Shown here: one piece after another, positions 11,340 through 21,779 of the stretch
How positions within the stretch are numbered: position 1 is the first letter of the stretch
Layout of the letters: every line of letters begins with the position of its first letter
From: Symsagittifera roscoffensis
Taxonomy: Eukaryota; Xenacoelomorpha; Acoela; Convolutidae
DNA: 37,683 nucleotides
Direction of reading: 5' to 3'
Assembly: GCF_963678635.1 (NCBI RefSeq)
Contig: NW_026970668.1
Coordinates: 64,001 to 101,683 of the forward strand
The notes under the pieces: model-generated
Database searches by the model: none
What the model saw: only the letters and a program-made list of their open reading frames with translations
What the model was told of the DNA's origin: nothing
Position numbers and translations under genes: made by a program

Positions 11340-11910
11340 CACAAAATGGCTCGGTTATCTCGTGTTTTCTTTTACTCCAGTTGTCATGAATTAAAGTATA
11401 AACGTATCTGATTGAGTACAAATCAGCCCATTTGTGTCATATGCTTGTTATAAGTGGCCCCTTGATCTTTCCTGGTAGCTTCCATCTTTGTTAATGAGGT
11501 GGTTGTCTGTGTCATAAGAACTTAAGGTGTATATACAAAATAGTCCCATACAAAAAAAACTTTTTTTTCCATCGATGGTATTTTTTTTTGTATGAGACCA
11601 TTTAGTATATGCACCTCAATTTCTTATAACACAAAAAAATACCACTTCCTTAAGATGATAAGCTACACTGTCACCAGGAAATATCAAAAAGTCACGCTTA
11701 GGATAACAAGGTTATCTCTCAAATGGGCTAATTTGCACTCGAACAGATGCATTTATATGCTTATGTCGCAAATGGGCTAATTTGTACTCGAACAGATGCA
11801 GGACCACTCAGATAAAAGAAAACAAGTATTAACCGAGGAGGTAGTGTTTTTATACTCATGTTTTCTTTTACTCGAGTTGTTTAGAGTTTAAATATAAACG
11901 CATCTGATTG
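11340..11910. mobile_element. Fold-back element (L-R-L') at the end of unit I
   Basis: The left arm (11340-11555) contains 'tgttttcttttactccag', 'cagcccatttg', 'tttcctggtag' and 'cataagaacttaaggtg'. It is the imperfect reverse complement of the right arm (11572-11850), with 'cacctcaatttcttata', 'gtcaccaggaaatatc' and 'caaatgggctaatttg'. The centre is 'catcgatg' between poly-T and poly-A runs. The right arm holds two tandem copies of 'aatgggctaatttg(c/t)actcgaacagatgca'. After the right arm, the beginning of the left arm starts again (11852-11910), so the structure is L-R-partial L. There is no coding potential; the frame at 11592-11780 lies inside the arm. Confidence 0.75.
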
Positions 11911-12017
11911 CGTTTATATTAGATAACACTTTGACTGAGAACTTTTCAGAAAATTCTTTTTCGCTAAAACAAATTAATGATCTGTATGCAGGGCTGGAAA
12001 TTTCGAAAATCTATAAC
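11911..12017. other. Junction between tandem units I and II
   Basis: Unit I ends inside a fold-back arm at 'catctgattg'. The next 107 bp contain 11918-11995, a third copy of the 78-bp segment at 10135-10212 and 16533-16610 ('attagataacactttgac' to 'tgtatgcagggct'), followed by 22 bp of unassigned sequence, then unit II begins. This filler copied from within the unit suggests template switching or multi-step repair when the duplication formed. Confidence 0.7.
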
Positions 12018-12453
12018 CGAAGTATAAAGAAAAACAGTCCAGCTATTTAAGTTTAAATTACCATTTATTGTAATATATCACCATTTTTATTTTAACTTAC
12101 AGCTATCGTTGTGTTGTCCTACTGTTTTGTCAAAATAGAAGGTTTTTGTTGGTTATAGAAGGCCTAAGGGGAGTTTCGTACAAACGATAATCAATTATTT
12201 TTGATTATTAGAGTTTATGATCTCATTTGTTACTTCACGATTATTATCATTTAAAATTCTATTAAAAGTCAAGCAAAATTAACAAAAATCTGCATAACAA
12301 TTTTATACTATCAATTATTTGCATGCGGGCAATTTTATCCAAACAATTATTAAACATATAGTCGAGCCTCGCGATAAAGGTCTAACATCTTTTTCAAGTC
12401 TTAACAGAAAAAAGCTGGTGGGCTTTTGGTGAGGATTTACCAGCTAAAGTTTT

Positions 12454-12636
12454 CCCGCACTGGATTTTCATGGATAATAATTGATTATATTGTCATTTTA
12501 TAGTCAGTATCGATAAAATTACATAAGTAAATGTTTAGAATCCATTAAAAATCCGTTTTCATAGTTGGATGGGTCATGAAAATTGATTATATAGTTAAAT
12601 TTTTTGCCGATATTTTCCATGAAAATCCAGTGCGGG
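12454..12636. repeat. Inverted repeat, 21-bp arms, unit II copy
   Basis: Counterpart of 5250-5432. Both arms (12454-12474 and 12616-12636) and the spacing are kept. Confidence 0.65.
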
Positions 12637-13796
12637 TTGGCTAATCGCCGGACCGAATAAGGTTGTTTGGGCTCCAATCAATTAATAGAGTTACAGTGGG
12701 GTCTCAACACTGTTGTCCGATTGAAACGCCTGTAGCCAGCCACTTCACGAATGCCCGCATTGGATGACATTTGAATCTCGTCTAACTCGTTTACCCGGTA
12801 AAACGATCATAGATAACGTAGTTCGTTTGTTGTCCCACTAGAAGGCAGGAATTGATTTACAGCAAATTCGTGTTTTGAGAACTTTTTAAAACAGCTATAT
12901 AATAAATGATTGAAAAATTGTAGCAATTCTGGTAATTTTGGAGTGATTTTTTTTGGCGAGAGAATTTAGTTGGATTTTAGTTGTTTTTGAAAGTTTTTTG
13001 GGGGGAACTATAACCAATTATAACTGATTATAAAAAAATTACAATCTTTCGGAAGTTTAACGAGTATTGCAATGAGACACAAAAAATATTTGGTCGGTCT
13101 CACAAGCTTTTTGAAGCATTTCGTAGGATGATTACCAGAATTGTTTTGCAGCTAGCAGAATAAAGTTATGTATCGTCAAAACGATTTCGGCTTTCTGCTG
13201 TGTCGTCTGATCGCTTCAAGGGCTTCGTAAATTATGTCACGATTTGTTTTTTTTTCAATATTTTTTAAGGAAGTCGTTTTTGTTCTAATCAAAATCACCT
13301 TTCGACAAAGTGAACAACCTCCTCGTCTCACCTATGTTCAGTTTTTTGAAAATTTTTCACGTCGGGGCTCGGTTATTTGGACTAAGTCTGATACTTGTTC
13401 TACTTTCGGCTAACTGGGAGCTTGTGGTCTGATCCAATCATGTGGTCTCGGCCAATTCGATCATATGTTTTAGTCGATATGGACTTTTTTTCGACTAGGG
13501 ACCGGGTCGTTCCTTGTTTTTTGTTTAGTTTTTGATTCTTTCCGGTAAAATTTGTCTGTTAGTAGATGAGGGGTCCTCACTCAAAAAAGTAGTTGCTCAA
13601 TGGTAAAAGAAGTGGTGTGTGCCTTAAATTATGTTTTTAAGCTGCCAAGCTGTAGTTGTCGGATATGTCGTTCCAAGTCAAGTCTAGTTTTTTAATCAGG
13701 CTTTATCAATGGTTGTATTTTCATTCAAAAGTTTCTGCCATTTGTTTCACTGCTGGCATATACATTTACAAGAAAATTTATAAGGAAAATATAAGA

Positions 13797-13920
13797 AACA
13801 AGACTGCACGTATCAAGGCAAAGCCCTGAATTTTTCGACTGCCTTTTAAAGTCTACGGAGTTGTGTTCGATTTTGAAAATTTGATGAAACTTTCGAAAAA
13901 ATTCAAAAACATATTCGTAA
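13797..13920. repeat. Dispersed repeat family copy in unit II
   Basis: Counterpart of 6590-6715, with 'gactgcacgtatcaaggc' and the same partial match to 210-310. Confidence 0.45.
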
Positions 13921-15098
13921 GTAAAACTGCTAATACAATTTTTTTTGTTAAAAAACTTTTCTTTCCAAAATAAAAATTTCATATTTCAATTAAAATCAAA
14001 AAATTTTTCACAAAACAAAACTCAAAAATCTGTTAGATAGAATGAAATAATTTGAGTTTCTCTGGGAGTAAGTATTTCATCATGAATTGACATTGGGAGT
14101 CTTTAAATGTGTTGGAAAAGTCTGCTGTTACAGTTTTTTTGCTAAAACATTTGAGGTGATTAGCTAAACTATTAAGTTTATTCAGAGCACTCTGTAAAAG
14201 ACCTCAGCAAAACTAGCCAAAAATTTTATTTTTAGAAATTTTTTAGATCATTGTACGCCCCAGTTTATTTTTATTGTGTCAAAAAGAGCAATGAAATGCA
14301 GCATTTTCTCTAGATTGCAAAGTATGCTACTGTCGGATGCGCTGTAGCTTTATTTTCACTAAACTTCTACTTAGACTAAAAGTTTATTTGAAAGATTTTT
14401 AAATTTTTTTTTCAATTGTGTTTTGTTGAATTTTACGGCTTTTTATTTTGTGTACCGATATATCAGAAAAACTTGCTTCTTTCACGATCATCGGAGTCAA
14501 CTAAAACTTGTTTATTTAAAAAACCTGTTAGCTGTTTTGATTCTTCCATGATGTTTTCTAGTTAGGTAGACAACCAAGTGCTTACGCAGTTAAGTTTGCT
14601 AATTAAAAATTTTTTTGGTTCATTGTTTTACCCGGGTTGACCATCCTGCATAACAAATTTTCCTTTCTAAGAACTTCGTATAAAATTTTTAGGAAATTTC
14701 CGCTATCTTGCAGGTTTTTTATAAAAAAATTCCCTATCTTGCAACATTCTTAGAGCCTGTTTTTTTTGGTAAGAACGTTTGTATTGTTTTCGAGCTATTT
14801 TTGTATGTTTTTGAATGATCAACACATCAAAACTTTTCAGCACTAGGTCGCCTAAATCGGCAAAATAAATGTAAAAATTGATCATCAAATAATTTGGTCT
14901 TTTTACTTTACTTGAGACGGAATTCGTTTCATTAAATGTATTGTCATTTCAAAAACTAAAAAACTATTTTTAACGCTTTACAGACTATAACCATAGACTA
15001 GAATATTTTTGTGATGTTGAATTCATTTTTTTTCTCCTACGAGAACTCAAATAGTTTCTCCCACAATTTTCCTGACAAAACAGTGCTGAATTTAAAAA

Positions 15099-15149
15099 AA
15101 ATGTAATATCCACTACTAAATTTGGAGTTTAGGAGTGGATGTTACATTT
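15099..15149. repeat. 51-bp palindrome, unit II copy
   Basis: Identical to 7889-7939, including its mismatch, while the surrounding bases differ in places between the units. Confidence 0.7.
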
Positions 15150-16973
15150 GTGAGTTGAAACAATTTGATTGATTATTAAACCGGTTCTGAATTATTTTTG
15201 TGTTCACATACCTGGTTGTTGAGAGGAAAACATAAATGAGCAAATCACCTATCACAATTTTTTGCAATCTAGTCTCCGTATGCCAAAAAAAATAATTTTG
15301 AGCTGATACAAAAAAGCGACCAAAAAAGTAACGAAATAAACGAGGCGAAGGAAATACAAAACAAACGAACTAATTCGGTTCATTCGATTTGCTATTCTGA
15401 AAAAGAAAGTTGCCTGTATTATAGCGAAATCTTGAATGTTCGGATGGCTTTTTAAGATCTTTAGAGGTGTATTCCTCTTGAAAAAAAATGATGACTAGTT
15501 ACAACTTTTCAAAAACTTTCTGTGATTTTTTGTTGAATCTTTCCCTCACGCTATGTAAAGTATAAAAAGACATATTTGACATATAGCAAAAAATTACGAA
15601 TATCAAATAGCTTGGGACGGTTTCTGAAACTGATTTTAAGCCCCGCTTTTGCGTTATTAGCAGGAAACATATCACATAAAAAAGAATCCATCGATCGATT
15701 TGAAGGCAAGCAAATTGTGAAACAACCATGATTTTACCGCTTAATTCGCTTAATTACCCGCCAAAATGCCCTCATGTTGTTTGTTTTGCTCGTTATTCAA
15801 TACGCTGTCTAGATCAGACCAGTCTTTCTTATCAATCACGTCACTTTGTCATTCACATATAAGTCCATGAGAAAACAATTTTTTTGCATACTCAAGTTCG
15901 TTTCGTGCTTAATAAAGGTTAATTATGAAAAAAATACTAAAAATAAATAACAACCTTTTGAGTGTATGCTTTGTAACGTTGGCAAGCCGGCGATTATTTT
16001 TTGAAAGTAAAATTAAAATCAATGAAAATGTTATGATCAATATTTTTCCAAACTTCAAAACTAAATTTTACCTATTTAGTTAAAAAGTATTTATCGGTGA
16101 ATGCATTAAGGATCTGTTTAATTAAGATTCAATCAAAATGACAGATGTGAATGTATTTTTTTTGTCTGCAAACCGTCTTTTGTAACTTTTTAATGCAGCA
16201 GTAGATGTCCATACGTTGACCAGGAAATAAAAAATGTTCAGGGACCGACTGCTGGGGTGCTTCATTCTTACACTGATAATATTCCGGAGTTTTTTTTTCA
16301 AAAACTTAAATTTTGGTTTTTGATTTGTTAGATAAAACACTTACCACAAAAACTACATGTGCTTTTATTAATGTGCTTTAATCTCCAATATAAGAACACT
16401 TTAAAATCTGTTAAACTTTTCAATCTCATTTTTGTTTCTAAAACTTATCAGTTACCGTTACGTTTAGGTGGATACAAAAGCAATCAATTTGAAGTCAGAC
16501 TTTTCACCCTGTTGTTTTTTTTAAAGCGAAATTAGATAACACTTTGACAGAGAACTTTTCAGAAAATTCTCTTTCGCTAAAACAAATTAATGATCTGTAT
16601 GCAGGGCTCATTGTTTCATCGTCATTTTGCGATAGACCAATTTTGGGTGTGTTTAAAAATCAGATGTTAAAATTTCATGCCCTTCAAGCTTTCGTGCCCA
16701 CAAATTGAACTTTTTTTATTTGAACTATAGGGCTATTGTCTGATGCGCTGCAACTTGAGTCAACTTCTGACATACACTTACCAAAAATTGATTATAAACT
16801 GATTGGATTGAAAACTTTTCATCATATTCAGTTAAGCAAAGATGGAAAAATTGTTTCCTTCCCTACTATCAGTAGAGATAAAACGTGTCTGTGAGTTATA
16901 AGCATTGTAACCTGATTTATAAGTCTCCATGACTTTTTGTTGTTGGCACTCAACCCAGTACTTATGCAGTCTA

Positions 16974-17168
16974 AGGGCGGGATTGATAAGATTTACCAAA
17001 AAGTGCGTAAAAACGGCAAAAATTGACTGCCGCGCAAATTAGGGTCTTTTATGTATTCTGGGAGCGCTCGGAAAATAAATTAGCTCGACATCAAAAAAAA
17101 ATCAAAAAAAAAGTGTCGAAAATTTTTTGAAAATCTTCCGCTCGAGAAAATGCTAGATCCGCCCCTGG
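16974..17168. mobile_element. hAT-like MITE, copy in unit II
   Basis: Counterpart of 10578-10771, with flanks gcagtcta (16966-16973) and gcagaata (17169-17176). The right flank has picked up one more change than in unit I. Confidence 0.5.
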
Positions 17169-17729
17169 GCAGAATAGTTTTTTAGATTATTAGGGTTGTG
17201 ATTCCTCACTTGACTCAAGAAGTTTCGCACAATTTACTTTGCAAGTTGTTTTTTGGACCAAATAGTCTCATAGCATATATCGATATTAAAAGTTTTGTCC
17301 AACCAAACATTTATTTAGATTGAAATCAAATTATAATTATATTATCATTCACATAATGAAAAAAATATCACATTTTCATTGCAAAAAGGACAAAAACTGT
17401 TCCGTAAAAATGGGTTCGAGCATAATTTCTTACAAGAAATATATTTGTTGAGTTGGTTTCCAAAATTTAGTGATGATTGATACTATAACCAATGGTTTTA
17501 TAGTGAATTCCAAGCTCAATTTGAAATTTTTGGTACAGGAACCGAAAGAAACTAATTTAACAGATATATCAGCCAGGCCTGAACGGATTTGTATTGCTAT
17601 ACCGGGCGGTTAATGTTTTTAAAAAAAATATAGATATTCAAATACCCTATCATATGTTCTTTGCCATAACTTAAACATTATGGCGGTAATTATTACACAT
17701 TTGTATTTGCACGATAGTTAATACACACA

Positions 17730-18294
17730 AAATGGCTCGGTTATCTCGTGTTTTCTTTTACTCCAGTTGTCATGAATTAAAGTATAAACGTATCTGATTG
17801 AGTACAAATCAGCCCATTTGTGTCATATGCTTGTTATCAGTGGCCCCTTGATCTTTCCTGGTAGCTTCCATCTTTGTTAATGAGGTGGTTGTCTGTGTCA
17901 TAAGAACTTAAGGTGTATATACAAAATAGTCCCATACAAAAAAAAATTTTTTCCATCGATGGTATTTTTTTTTGTATGAGACCATTTAGTATATGCACCT
18001 CAATTTCTTATATCACAAAAAAATACCACTTCCTTAAGATGATAAGCTACACTGTCACCAGGAAATATCAAAAAGTCACGCTTAGGATAACAAGGTTATC
18101 TCTCAAATGGGCTAATTTGCACTCCAACAGATGCATTTATATGCTTATGTCGCAAATGGGCTAATTTGTACTCGAACAGATTCAGGACCACTCAGATAAA
18201 AGAAAACAAGTATTAACCGAGGAGGTAGTGTTTTTATACTCATGTTTTCTTTTACTCGAGTTGTTTAGAATTTAAATATAAACGCATCTGATTG
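17730..18294. mobile_element. Fold-back element at the end of unit II
   Basis: Counterpart of 11340-11910 with the same L-R-partial L order and the same central palindrome near 17955. The duplication ends within the partial left arm at 'catctgattg', so the fold-back sequence is the breakpoint here. Confidence 0.7.
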
Positions 18295-18561
18295 GAGCTT
18301 TAAAACATCAAACTGGTTTAATTGAAGATCGAAGAACAGAAAAATTCAATAAAAAAATGGATCAAGGAAACAGTTAATGTGTTAGACTCAAACTCTAGAG
18401 ATTATGGATACATGGATATATCAAGGATACAAAATGGGCACAAACTACGAGAATTAGTCGACCGGGAAAGAAAAATTAACACCTAGTAATTTTACAGAAA
18501 TTTGCCGGTTGTAAATCGACAATAAATGAATGGAAATAAACGATCTTCAAAAAGATTTTTG
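18295..18561 (+). other. Unique spacer with a short coding-like segment
   Basis: This is the only sequence between the two duplication blocks. From 18322 to 18486 the plus strand is open for 54 codons with a mixed, protein-like composition (it includes KKWIKETVNVLDSNSRDYGY and GHKLRELVDRERK), unlike the poly-K/F frames around it. There is no ATG at its start and the stop is TAG. I do not recognise the family; it could be a fragment of a transposon protein or an exon relic. Confidence 0.3.
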
Positions 18562-18997
18562 CTTAGCTATGTCGATTAAAATTTTACGAAAAAAGGAAAA
18601 AAATTAATTTTATTTAGTGTGCATTTGATAGTATTTAAAATTTAGTATTTATCACTTTAATGTTGTAAGTACAACCATCATAAACCAATGATATTGTTGG
18701 TTTGATTTGACCTAATCAAAGTCATTATTTACCTTTGGAGGTTTTGGTTTTTGTTTTCTCGGGACTATATTTTTTTGTTGGCATTCTTTTAGTCGTGCTC
18801 GACCCTCTCAACGAAGTTTGGAATGGTTGTTGGTGAGGGGACGTTCGTCGATGTTTACTTTTTGATGGAAACTCTATGGCTGTACGTCAAATCTGAGTTT
18901 CTTTTGTCCTTGAGAAGTCAGTCTTCCAACATGTGTCATCAAAATAGTTAAAAATTTATTGACTTTCTTCCAATGCTAGAACTTGAAGAAGCACGAG

Positions 18998-19705
18998 CGG
19001 GTAGAAATGCTGTTGACAAAAGCATTAGAATAATCTCACAAAAATAATTTCATTGCTGTTAGTATGACTGTTACTTGACGGCTGACCATTAAGTATATGC
19101 ACCTCAATTTCTTATAACACAAAAAAATACCACCTCCTTAAGATGATAAGCTACACTGTCACCAGAAAATATCAAAAAGTCACGCATAGGATAACAAGGT
19201 TGTGTCGCAAATGGGCTTATTTGTACTCGAACAGATGCATTTAAATGCTTATGTCGCAAATGGGCTAATTTGTACTCAAACAGATGCAGGACCACTCGGA
19301 TAGAAGAAAATAAGTTTTAACCGAAGACGTAGTGTTTTTATACTCGTGTTTTTTTTCACTCGAGTTGTTCAGAATTTAAATATAAAAGCATCTGATTGAA
19401 TACAAAGCAGCCCATTTGTAAAATAAGCTTGTTAACCGTGGCCCTTTGAGTTTTCCTAGATACAGTGTAGCTTACCATCTCTGTTAATGATGTGGTATTT
19501 TTTTCTTGTCATAAGAGCTCAAGGTGCATATTCAAAAAAGTCCCATACAAAAGAGTCCAAATCGAAACGAATTTTTTGCTCTCTCTCTTTGGGTGCCGGT
19601 TTAATTGGTTTAAGTGGGTAGAAATTCTGTTGACAAAAGCATTAGAATAATCTCACGAAAATTAATTTCATTGCTGATAGTATGACTGTTACTTGGCGGC
19701 TGAAC
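18998..19705. repeat. 91-bp direct repeats flanking a fold-back insertion
   Basis: Bases 18998-19088 and 19614-19705 are near-identical transposase sequence (gacaaaagcattagaataat through ggctga). A normal target duplication would be under 12 bp, so this looks like staggered break repair or recombination around the fold-back element rather than simple transposition. Confidence 0.65.
19091..19552. mobile_element. Fold-back element, R-L arrangement, inside MULE copy A
   Basis: It starts with 'tatatgcacctcaatttc' and ends with the complement of a similar sequence ('cataagagctcaaggtgc'). The two arms of about 220-240 bp are the R and L arms of the elements at 11340 and 17730, but in the order R then L. 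It again holds two copies of the 'aatgggct(t/a)atttgtactc' motif. Terminal pairing and absence from copy B show it is a separate insertion. Confidence 0.75.
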
Positions 19706-19835
19706 ATGTCGTCATACGCTTTGACTCAAGTGGAAGAAGCAAAAGTGAATTGGAGCGATCTGATGGGTAGCTACGACTGAGTTTCGCACACCTACTTCAA
19801 AATCAAATATAACGCGAGGATTATAGGCGTCCTTA

Positions 19836-20307
19836 GTCCTTAACATGTATTTTAATAATTTGGTTAGACATTCGGAGCAGTCCTTTAGCTAGTTTTAAGT
19901 TTTTCGCTATGCTACCAACTATCAATCGAATTACTCAAATTTGAATCCGAGCGAATTGTTTTCATCAGTTTGTGGAACAGTTATCACTTTTGTCAATGGG
20001 CTTGTTTTTTGATCGATCTATGGTTGGGAATATTTCGCTTTGGGTTTTGATTTGACATTTCGGAATTTTGTGTGCAGAATTGTTTTGTTTTGAATAGGAC
20101 TGTTTCGTTCCGATACCAGACTTAACCAAGTTTCTTAAAGCCCTGACCCATCTAATATTCTGGACAGGTTTTCTATTTCCATGATTGCTTTTGGTGTTGC
20201 ATTGATTGCACACAAGCAGAAAGTAGATGGTCTCTCATTGAAGTTTGATTGATCAAAAAATTCATAACCTTCGTGTGGCTGCAAACTTAAAGATTACTGT
20301 CTGAAAG
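19836..20307 (-). other. MULE upstream region, unit A; no clear domain
   Basis: It has a strong match to 24400-24805 in unit B. A minus-strand frame at 19965-20213 (82 codons, starting MCNQCNTK, with no further zinc-ligand pattern) may be a degraded N-terminal part of the MULE transposase, since it lies directly upstream of the DFE motif on the same strand. The frame is broken in unit B, and I cannot identify a FLYWCH or other DNA-binding domain with confidence. Confidence 0.4.
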
Positions 20308-20825
20308 CTTGGTTGCAAGCTGCTCCAAGGAAATTGTGTTTTCAGGTGAACCCCAAAAAGCAAAACATGTCTTTTTTTTGCATCCAGTTGCTCCTACTTT
20401 GGTATCCCTTCTTCTATCTTGGTTGCCTTTGATACCATTGTCCTCGTTGCAAACTGTTCCGATCAATTGTGTTTTCACGTGAATCCGATTATAGCAAAAC
20501 ATATGGTTTTTCTTTGCGTCCAGTTGCTCTCAGATAATCCGTTTCTCTATTAATGCTGTTGGTATCCCTTCTTCTGTCTTGGTTGCCTTTGATACCAGTG
20601 TCTTGGTTGCAAATTGTTCCAAAAAAATTGTGTTTTCGGGTGAATCCGATTGAAGCGAAACATATCGTTTTTCTTTGCGTCCAGTTGCTCTCAGATGATC
20701 CGTTTCTTTATTGATGCTGTTGGTATCCCTTCTTCTGTCTTGGTTGCCCTTGATACCCTTGTCTTGGTTGCAAGCTGTTCCGAAGAATTTTTTTTTTTAC
20801 ATAAATCCGATTATAGCGAAACATA
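20308..20825. repeat. Tandem repeat block, units of about 160 bp, unit A
   Basis: Units begin with '(t/c)tsgttgcaa' near 20308, 20443, 20602 and 20763, giving spacings of about 135, 159 and 161 bp. Each contains 'attgtgttttc', 'aaacatat', 'cgtccagttgctctcag' and 'ggtatcccttcttctgtc'. The spacing is not a constant multiple of three and frames are not kept, so these are DNA repeats rather than protein repeats. They sit between the MULE and the gypsy 3' end in both units. Confidence 0.85.
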
Positions 20826-21195
20826 TCTTGCCGTTTAGGAGATGGTGCCGTGTTCTCTGATAGTGCGGATGACCCTCCGTCACGTCATGAAACCTCTGAT
20901 GGTCGGCATGTTTTGATGTCCCTTGTTGGTCGGCATGTTTTGATGTCCCTTGTTGGTCGGCATGTTTTGATGTCATTCCCGTGGCTGGTCTGGGTTTTGG
21001 TTTACCGCCTGTCCTCTTTCCTGTTTGTGGCTTTGCCTCACGCTTCTTCTCAATGGCTTCCATAACTTCTACATCCTTCTTCCGTTTTTGTTGTTCTTTC
21101 CGAGTTAACTTTTTGGGCAATCCTTTCTCTACGTCCTCCCGGAACAATTCAAGTTGTGGAGCTTTGGTTGTTCGATGTCTAAAAAACGTAAGCAT
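20797..21195 (-). pseudogene. Basic post-integrase region of gypsy element, copy A
   Basis: A 132-codon minus-strand frame downstream of the integrase region. It is rich in Lys, Arg and Gln (LPKKLTRKEQQKRKKD, then a GKRTGGKPKPRP segment) and contains a ninefold-codon repeat, TSKHADQQG, present about three times (20901-20978). No catalytic motif is visible. It is probably the C-terminal tail of the polyprotein or a small extra frame. Copy B (25388-25654) has a single repeat unit. The last residues run into the tandem-repeat block, so the natural end is uncertain. Confidence 0.5.
20901..20978. repeat. 27-bp in-frame minisatellite
   Basis: Three consecutive copies of 'ggtcggcatgttttgatg' plus nine further bases (20901, 20928, 20955; the last is partial). 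Since 27 bp is nine codons, the minus-strand frame keeps open. Unit B holds one copy at the same place. Confidence 0.85.
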
Positions 21196-21254
21196 GGTCC
21201 TGTTCTCCTAGCCAATTTTTATGCTACATAGTCACTTTGCCGTGAGGGTCTGCA

Positions 21255-21685
21255 TGGTCCGTACAAATGCGAAATCATTATTTCTTAGCAGGCGAGGCTG
21301 TTTTCCCATAGTATGAACCGAAGATGACTGTGGTGTATACGTTAAAATTTTACCGTCTGCTGTCTTGTATTTTTGCTCAAATGTCTTAGGATCCTCAACT
21401 TTAGTAGCGAAACGGACTGTTTTTCCGTCTACCTGTTTTTTATGCTTTTTTTATGTTAGTTTCCACTTGTTTTTGTGTTCCCTGGTACGTTAGATTTAAT
21501 GCTTCCTTGTCCTTACTTAGTAAATATCTTATTTTCCTACCTGTGTTGCTCCAGGTTGACCTTGATTCACCTCTTTTTGGGGACAAGTTTGAAGGTTCCG
21601 GCAGATTTTTCAGTGGGCGTTTCGTGATCTTGATCGACCAGCATTGAAGGTCGTACTGAATTTCTGGCTGAAGTGGCGGATACAT
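21255..21685 (-). pseudogene. Gypsy integrase C-terminal region, copy A
   Basis: The minus-strand frame begins at 21685 (YPPLQPEIQYDLQCWSIKIT) and matches the same region in copy B (25691-26143). It breaks after VETNIKK because copy A has one extra T in the run at about 21450; the remainder continues in another frame to about 21255. Such a basic, proline-containing segment after the integrase core is usual for Ty3/gypsy polyproteins. This frameshift is specific to copy A. Confidence 0.6.
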
Positions 21686-21779
21686 TAGGTGTTTTGATCA
21701 ACACAAGCGTGTTTTGCGTTTTCCCAATATAGATTGTTTGGTGAGCCTGTTGTGGCTGTGTTTGAAAATAGTGTGATGG

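Larger units (their letters stand above)
4814..11910. repeat. Tandem duplication unit I (about 7.1 kb)
   Basis: From 'cgaagtataac' this stretch matches 12018-18294 almost base for base, in the same orientation, with scattered substitutions and small indels. It contains no convincing gene. Its open frames (for example 5315-5539, 6521-6706, 9529-9729, 9726-9944) are either interrupted or changed in unit II; for instance the frame at 9529 gains a stop in the second copy. It carries an inverted repeat, a perfect-looking palindrome, a hAT-like MITE and a fold-back element at its right end. Bases 8482-9294 are absent from unit II. The duplication may be genomic or an assembly artefact of two haplotypes. 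Confidence 0.9.
12018..18294. repeat. Tandem duplication unit II (about 6.3 kb)
   Basis: This is a direct repeat of 4814-11910 with scattered point differences, lacking the counterpart of 8482-9294 (join at about 15690-15693). Open frames such as 13725-13982, 14703-14888, 15499-15729 and 16122-16340 are the shifted counterparts of non-coding frames in unit I and are not kept intact between copies, so no gene is called. It ends in the fold-back arm at exactly the counterpart of 11910, after which the sequence is unrelated. Confidence 0.9.
18712..19835 (-). pseudogene. Mutator-like (MULE) transposase relic, copy A
   Basis: On the minus strand, 19835-19614 reads the central transposase motif (DAYNPRVIFDF, then a PIHF-FFHL segment). 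The region 19000-18712 reads the C-terminus, including the FDDT motif near 18940 and a stop at 18712-18714. These match the MULE transposase pattern DFE...CFFH...W followed by YFDDTYIG and NNAVEGWN. The fold-back element at 19091-19552 splits the gene, and about 91 bp of transposase sequence occurs on both sides of it. A deletion near 18830 removes the NNAVEGWN region that copy B keeps. The protein would have acted as a DDE transposase; this copy is clearly dead. Confidence 0.75.

Noticed and set aside
11690-11720. 'taggataacaaggttatc' resembles the I-SceI homing endonuclease site.
   Set aside because: Several positions differ, there is no intron or endonuclease gene, and the sequence belongs to a fold-back arm.
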